In this document: piece by piece, positions 58,063-64,000 of the stretch
Layout: every line of letters begins with the position of its first letter
Numbering within the stretch: the stretch's first letter is position 1
From: Aspergillus flavus
Lineage: Eukaryota > Ascomycota > Eurotiomycetes > Eurotiales > Aspergillaceae
Length of the DNA stretch: 64,000 nt
Direction of reading: 5' to 3'
Assembly: GCF_009017415.1 (NCBI RefSeq)
Contig: NC_092409.1
Coordinates: 5,456,001 to 5,520,000 of the forward strand
The notes under the pieces: model-generated
Database searches by the model: none
Told to the model about the DNA's origin: nothing
What the model saw: the letters and a program-made list of their open reading frames with translations, nothing else
Translations under genes and position numbers: made by a program

Positions 58063-61000
58063 ATGATGGACCATTGGCTTGACGCCTCTTTCTTCGAGGC
58101 TGTCCTATGCCCAGCTGTCATCTTAGCCCTGAGCATCCCACATATTCGCCACGTCTTCAAACAGCTTTCAATTACAGATAGGCAAGGGTACAGTCTCGTA
58201 AGTGGCTATGAAGATGAAGATGGAATAGCAACGGATCAGTCGGAGAAAGGAACCTCGGATATTACGCAGAGGGTTATTCTATCTATCACGGCAGTTGTTG
58301 CAGTGTTGACTGCACTGTTGTCATCCCTGAATGCGACCGACCGTTATGGCTCACCACGAGAGATTGAACCATGGCTACAGTTCTTCGCTTGGGTACGATA
58401 TACCCTACCATGTCCATATTCCCTTATTGACACTTCTAGGTCCTGCTGCTGGTTCAAGAATGTATTATCATCTCCCGGACTGTTCCCCAGGTGAGGTACG
58501 ACCTAGGGATCTGGAGTGCCATTTCAGCTCTCCTGCTCAGCATCGCAGGGGTCTTTCTGGATGGGTTGTGGTCCAACCCGAATGCCCCAGGGTCGAGTAT
58601 TTCCTTAGCTGCTGTCAAGTTCACTGCGGGAATCATTCTATCTTTCACCAACGTCTCATTTTCTCGTCGACCAGAAGTATATTTAGGGTGCAAGCCAGTC
58701 GATCGTCAACGCACCGTTTCCTTCCTCAGCAGATACACATTCTCGTGGCCAGTGCCGATTCTGTCGAAAGCCGCGCGGAACAAACAGCTCGAACCCGAAG
58801 ATTTCCCTGCAATTGGCTATGGGGTGCGTACACAAACCTTGTATGGTCGTTGGATATCTTGCACTCACACCAAGATATGGAGGAAATTATTAAATATTCA
58901 CCGGACAGCCTGGATTGCTCAAGTCGCCGTCCAAATGCTTACTGCTGTGGCACATTTCCTCCCTCAAGCCTTGTTGTTCCTTACCCTTCGCTTGCTGGAA
59001 GAGCGTGATGCTCACGCAGATAACCAGAAGCAATTGTGGATTACAACGGTCGGTCTCGGTGGATCCCTTTTTATATCATCTTGGCTGGAGTCATTGCTAC
59101 AATGGGTGGTATCTATGGAGCTGGAACTGCCAATCCGAGAGCAGCTATCGGCAGCTATTTTCAGCAAGTCACTTAGGATAAAGGAGGTTGTGAATGTGAA
59201 CTCACCTGACTGCGCTGAGAGCAAAACATCATCCGGAGAGTGCAGTGACGATGAAGATGAAGATGACGGCGAGGTTGGCCCACCAAAAACGAAACAATCC
59301 ATGACAAACCTTCTAGGGGTGGATGCTGTGACAATTGCAACTTTTGTAAAATTCAGCCATACCCTCCTAGACGCCATTATTAAATTCATTCTTGCTATCG
59401 CCTTTCTTACAAACCTTCTGGGCTGGGTGCCGGTACTGTGGGCTTGCACGGTCCCAGCGATATTGAGCCCGGTGAATTATCTTCTGGCCCAACAATACAG
59501 CAAAGCAGAGGATGCGCTCATGGCAGCAAGTGATCGAAGAATGGCTGTCCTATCCGAGATGCTACAGGGCATTCGCCAGATTAAATATGATGCCCAAGAA
59601 GATCAATGGAACAGAAAAGTGCAGACTCTACGTTCCAATGAGATCAAGAAACAAGGTCAGGTTTTCCAGTTCGACCTCTCACTAATTGCCGTATGGTCTT
59701 GTGGTCCCATATGCATGAGCTTGATTGCACTAGCAACGTATTTCTTGGCCAACAAGAGTCTATCTCCCTCCGTTGCCTTCACGGCCCTCTCTATCTTTCA
59801 AAGCTTGTCAGCTACACTTTCCGATTTCCCAGAAACAATCAGTGACTTAATGAATGCCAAGGTGGCCGCCCGACGCATTGAGCAATACCTTGACTTACCG
59901 GAATACAACAACTGCCACAGCGACGGGGAGGCAATTGCCTTTTCACAGACAACGATCTCCTGGCCTTCTAACACTATGGATGAGGATAATAGTGATTTCA
60001 AGATGCGCAATATCAGTTTGCAATTCCCTCTTGGGGAGCTCACCGTGATTTCTGGTCCAGCAGGTGCTGGGAAGAGCTTACTGCTGTTGGCGACGATCGG
60101 CGAGGCAGATCTGCTTGAAGGCCAGATCTTCTTTCCACAGAGACAATCGCCACTTGCCTATAATGGGCCAAGCAACGAATGGACCATCGATACATCAATT
60201 GCGTTTGTCCCGCAGAATCCTTGGATCGAGAATGGGACCGTTCGAGAGAATATTCTGTTCGGCCTCCCACTGAATCCGGAACGATATCGCGATGTTTTGC
60301 ACGCATGTTGTCTCGAAGATGACTTGAATTCTATGCAAGATGGTGACCAAACTGATCTTGGAGCTAATGGCGTCAACCTAAGCGGCGGCCAGAAATGGCG
60401 TGTTGCTCTAGCTAGAGCTCTTTACAGTCCTGCTGGAGTTCTTGTCCTTGACGATATTTTCAGTGCAGTGGATGCTCGCGTCGGCCACCATCTTTTCGAA
60501 AAAGCTTTAACAGGAAGCTTAGCAGAAGGAAGAACGCGAATCGTGGCTACGCATCATACTGCTCTATGTTGGAGTGAGATGAAGTATTACGTAGTACTCG
60601 AGAATGGGCGTGTTTCTTTTGCTGGCAAGCCTGAGAATTACTGCCCTGACTTATGTCCTAGCAACGCCGGCTCTATCCAACGTATCGGCAATGCTGACTC
60701 TGCTGCGCAGCAGGGTCATATACTAGCCCCTGTATCCAATAGTCTGACCGCGCCGCAGCAGAATCCATCCGAAGAGGATGTCAAGGGCAAGGCTTTCTAC
60801 GAGGCCGAGACACGAGCGACAGGCGCCGTGAAGCTGTCAATTTATAGCATATATATGCAAGCTTGCGGTGGCTACCTGTATTGGATTCCAATTGCGCTAA
60901 GTTTTGGCTTTACGCTTGTGGCGGAATTGGCAATACCATATTGGGTGTCAGTTTGGACAAGAGATCTTGCAAACACACAGCCTGATATCGAAGTGAACAT

Positions 61001-62766
61001 TCAGTCGGTCTCGGACGGTCTTTCTGCGCGTTCAGATCCACAGCCCGCTGATAACCGTCTCTGGCTTTACCTAGGCGTGTACATCGGTCTTTTCCTTATG
61101 TCGATACTGACTGAAATTGTTCGCTACCAGCTCGTCTTTATGGCATCAATTCGAGGGTCGCTTGCTATTTTCGAAAAGTTTTTGCTCAGAGTCTTACACG
61201 CCCCTCTAAGCTTTTTGGACACAACGCCCGTGGGTCAGATCCTCAACCGCTTTAGTGCCGACTTCAGCACGCTAGATTCTGATCTGGCACTGGACCTGCC
61301 CAATATGCTCCACGGTGTTTTAATGCTTCTTAGTGTTATCATTGCAGCCCTGTTTATTTCGCCGCTTATGGTGGGCTTTGGATTCATCTCGCTCTTTCTG
61401 TCTTGGTATATCGCCTCGCTGTATGTCACAGCGGCCAGAGACGCTAAAAGGATAGAGAGCAATGCCAGGTCTCCTATTTTCGAGCAGTTCGGATCGATCA
61501 TTGACGGTCTAGTCACGATCAGAGCTTTTGATAAGGTTGGTCAATATATGTATCGCATGTACAATGCGATGGATGCGCATTGCCAGGCTCTCTGGCATTT
61601 GCGTCTCTTCAACTGTTGGATGATGTTCCGGCTGAACATGATCGGAGCTTTGGTTAGTTTGTCCCAAATCTCTAGCTGCACCGTACATGTTGAGTACTGA
61701 CATGCATTCCTTGATCTAGTATGTAACTATGACAGCAGCGCTGATCGCAACCATTAGAGGCGTCGATGCGTCCGTGGCAGGGTTTGCTCTCAGTTTCGCT
61801 TTACAAATGTCTGAGGTCGTCGCTTGGGTGCTGTCGGAGTACGCCGAGATCGAGCTGGACTTCAATGCCGTTGAACGCATCGTAGAATACACGCAGATCG
61901 AAACTGAGCATCAAGATGGCATGGATGCTCCAGCCGAATGGCCCACGAAAGGCGAGATTGAGGCAAATGACCTCGTCGTTGGCTACGCACCAGAATTACC
62001 ACCGGTTCTACGGGGGTTGAGCTTCCTAATAAAATCTAACGAGCACGTCGGCATCGTCGGACGTACTGGTTCTGGCAAATCGTCATTGACACTCGCGCTT
62101 CTGCGCTTCCTCGAGGCACGGTCCGGATCTTTACACATTGATGGAATGGATATCTCTAGACTGAGACTCAGCGCCCTCCGCTCGAAGATAGCAATTATCC
62201 CACAGGACCCGGTGATCTTCTCGGGGACCCTCCGATCGGTCCTCGATCCGTTTGATCAGTACACAGACTCTGAGCTCCTTGCCGCTTTAGCGAAAGTCCA
62301 TCTCAGACCCTCTATGGACGATGAAGAGAACTCAGAGCTTGAAGGAACAGATGAAGATTGTAACAATGCCGCCTTATCTCTTTCCTCGCCAATCTCCGAG
62401 CGAGGCAAGAACTTGTCCCAGGGCCAACGTCAATTAGTGTGTCTAGCTCAGGCCTTGCTATCCCGCCCGAAGATCCTCATAATGGACGAAGCGACCTCTT
62501 CCATTGATATGAGCACGGATGCGCTGATCCAGCAGACTATTCGTCAAGAATTCCGTGACTCTACTCTCATGGTCATTGCCCACCGACTGTCCACTGTCGT
62601 GGACTTTGATCGGATCATGGTCTTGGGAGAGGGGAGGATAGCCGAGTTTGATACACCGGCTGCTTTACTGAGAAATGAAGGGGGCCCGTTCTGGACCTTG
62701 GTCGACAAGAGCGGGGAGAGGGATTCTTTGCGTCGCAGCATTCTACAAGGTGAGAGGCAAGCATAG
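58063..62766 (+). CDS. ABC-C (MRP-type) full-size transporter
   Basis: 1529-aa export pump with layout TMD0-TMD1-NBD1-TMD2-NBD2, the multidrug-resistance-associated type that moves conjugates, toxins or metabolites across the plasma or vacuolar membrane. Exons: 58063-58392, 58440-61652 and 61720-62766, with introns of 47 and 67 nt. NBD1: Walker A GPAGAGKS (about 648), signature LSGGQKWRVALARAL (about 756), Walker B VLVLDD (no catalytic Glu, Asp instead, as usual for the degenerate site of ABC-C proteins). NBD2: GRTGSGKSSL (about 1294), LSQGQRQLVCLAQAL (about 1412), ILIMDEATSSID. An acidic insert (DEDEDDGEVG) lies in TMD1. In-frame ATGs at 58063 and 58066 both fit. Substrate unknown. Confidence 0.93.
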
Positions 62767-63982
62767 TTTGATTTTAGCGAGCTGGTTTTGCATCTGCCGA
62801 ATAACTTTGTACTCATGTTGTATGGTGGAATATTCATATTCTTGTTCCATTTAGGTTGGAATGCTTTCAACAGCGATAGAGTATACGGAGTATCATGGAG
62901 CCTAATAAAAGCGATTATTTTTTCGACGTTCGTAACAATCTAGACCTGAATTCGGAGCGATCAGTGAGGTGGCTGGTCTGCCGTAGGTATTGGTACCCAC
63001 GGGGTAAGTACCCAGTGGGTAGACTAATATGTTAACCATGATGTACCATGTGTCAAAGAGGAATAGTTGACGATCATTAAAGTGCAGATGTTCTGAGTCA
63101 TGTCATATTCAGGAGGCGATATTCAAACCGATCGACATGGATGATGCTGCATTTGGCCCGCTAGATGCCGCGGCTGTAAACAGAAATGCAGTGGCTGACG
63201 GGGCAGGTCCAGTCAGAAGAGATGGAAATGCCGATGGGCGGAAGGAAAGGTGTTGCAGCATTAGCCGGTACGAGCGAACTAATGAAGATCATGCGGCTGG
63301 TAATGAATAAGTATGGTATAAGTGTTGTATGTGATTCATTAATTACGGTCGGAGGAGATCGGAAAGCAGAGAAAGTATGGATGTGAACTTGTCATATCAT
63401 TTGAATCGCTGGTTCCAGGCCTAAATGAGGTCAGATGCGCAGTGACGTATTTTTGGAAATTTCCACATTTTCCCCTTGGGCCTTTTTTTCGTTTTTTTCC
63501 TTCCGTTCCGCCTTTGAGTAACACTAGAACTGGACTTTTCTAGAAACGCACCATTTTTAATACTTAACATCGAAATAATACATAAAAGATAGATGAATAG
63601 AAATTATTAAAAAAAATATAAAATTTTACTTGAGATGAAAGCAATACCATAGAATAATTTTCCTAAACCGTCCAAGAGTGCTCGTGCGTCGTGTAGATCA
63701 CGCGAGTCTATACCCTGTGGGAGGCCCTCGGGAGTCTCTTGAGCTTTTCATCCAATCCAACCCTTTTTTTCTTCGCTTTTTCCCTTCACTTCCGGCTTAT
63801 CATCGCTAACACCTGCTCCCCTCTCCACCACTCCTCTCCGACCTCGCCTCTCTCTCCTCCTCTCCCTCTCTCCCCTTTTTCCCCATGTTATCGATTACCT
63901 TTTAATTTTTCTTGTATATTTCCTTCCCCCTTGGACGCCGTGGGTCTTCCTGAGTCAACCCATCCTTTCTCAATGATCGGAT
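62767..63982. promoter_or_regulatory. Intergenic, ABC-C 3' side and promoter of the right-edge gene
   Basis: The left part is the ABC-C 3' UTR, with a TACGGAGTA motif at 62884-62892. Frames at 63186-63386 (+) and 63339-63524 (-) have no recognisable content. 63750-63960 is strongly pyrimidine-rich on the plus strand, typical of a fungal promoter or 5' leader, directly before the right-edge start codon. Confidence 0.5.
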
Positions 63983-64000
63983 ATGGCGTTCAACTTCAAC
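63983..64000 (+). CDS. mdm34: Start of a gene cut by the window edge, probably mdm34
   Basis: Only six codons are present: ATG then AFNFN. MAFNFN is the N-terminus I know from fungal Mdm34, the mitochondrial outer-membrane subunit of the ERMES ER-mitochondria tether. The long CT-rich leader just upstream supports a real translation start. The identification rests on six residues and is tentative. The upstream ATG at 63973 would read another frame. Confidence 0.5.

Noticed and set aside
58331..59008. 225-codon plus-strand frame in another phase
   Set aside because: Crosses the first intron and overlaps ABC-C coding sequence in the wrong phase.

Overview
This window is nuclear DNA of a filamentous ascomycete, most likely Eurotiales (Aspergillus/Penicillium type). 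The genes carry many short introns (about 47-130 nt) with GT...CTAAC/CTGAC...AG signals. The recognisable proteins are fungal: fungal-type Mediator Med20, Tlg2, Cdc37, GH47 mannosidase, a fungal rhodopsin-domain membrane protein and a calmodulin with the Aspergillus exon pattern. I rebuilt exon structures by hand by joining reading frames across canonical splice sites. In each multi-exon gene below the phases close and the lengths are plausible; product names rest on motifs I recognise, not on a search.

Layout. 1-14.4 kb is gene-poor. A TALE-class homeobox gene (6.5-7.6 kb, +) sits in about 11 kb of otherwise empty DNA. A highly acidic orphan protein (12.6-13.4 kb, -) and a tRNA-like element (14.4 kb, -) follow. 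At 15.4-17.5 kb (-) lies a diflavin-reductase-like oxidoreductase. 17.5-28.9 kb is an AT-rich accessory island with no intact recognisable gene, holding only decayed gene fragments.

At the right edge of that island (28917-29093, +) is the most unusual feature: an initiator tRNA-Met gene with perfect cloverleaf pairing and initiator hallmarks. It is interrupted by two 51-54 nt insertions that look exactly like spliceosomal introns, at non-canonical positions (26/27 and the variable loop), and it has internal Pol III boxes and a T-run terminator.

29.7-36.6 kb holds a seven-exon APC-family permease (-), a rhodopsin-domain membrane protein (+) and a GH47 alpha-1,2-mannosidase (-). From 38 kb onward the window is a dense, conserved housekeeping block: Med20 (+), calmodulin (-), t-SNARE Tlg2 (+), CID protein Rtt103-like (-), clathrin light chain (+), Cdc37 (-), mitochondrial half-ABC transporter (+), ENT nucleoside transporter (+), a Cys-rich orphan (-), haspin kinase (-), an ABC-C (MRP) transporter (+), and the first codons of a gene resembling mdm34 at the right edge.

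The genes do not form one pathway. Loose themes are membrane traffic (Tlg2, clathrin light chain, Golgi/ER mannosidase), signalling and cell cycle (calmodulin, haspin, Cdc37-Hsp90), Pol II transcription (Med20, CTD-binding protein) and transport. Many neighbours are divergent and share compact promoters. The calmodulin/Tlg2 promoter contains a striking cluster of perfect palindromes.
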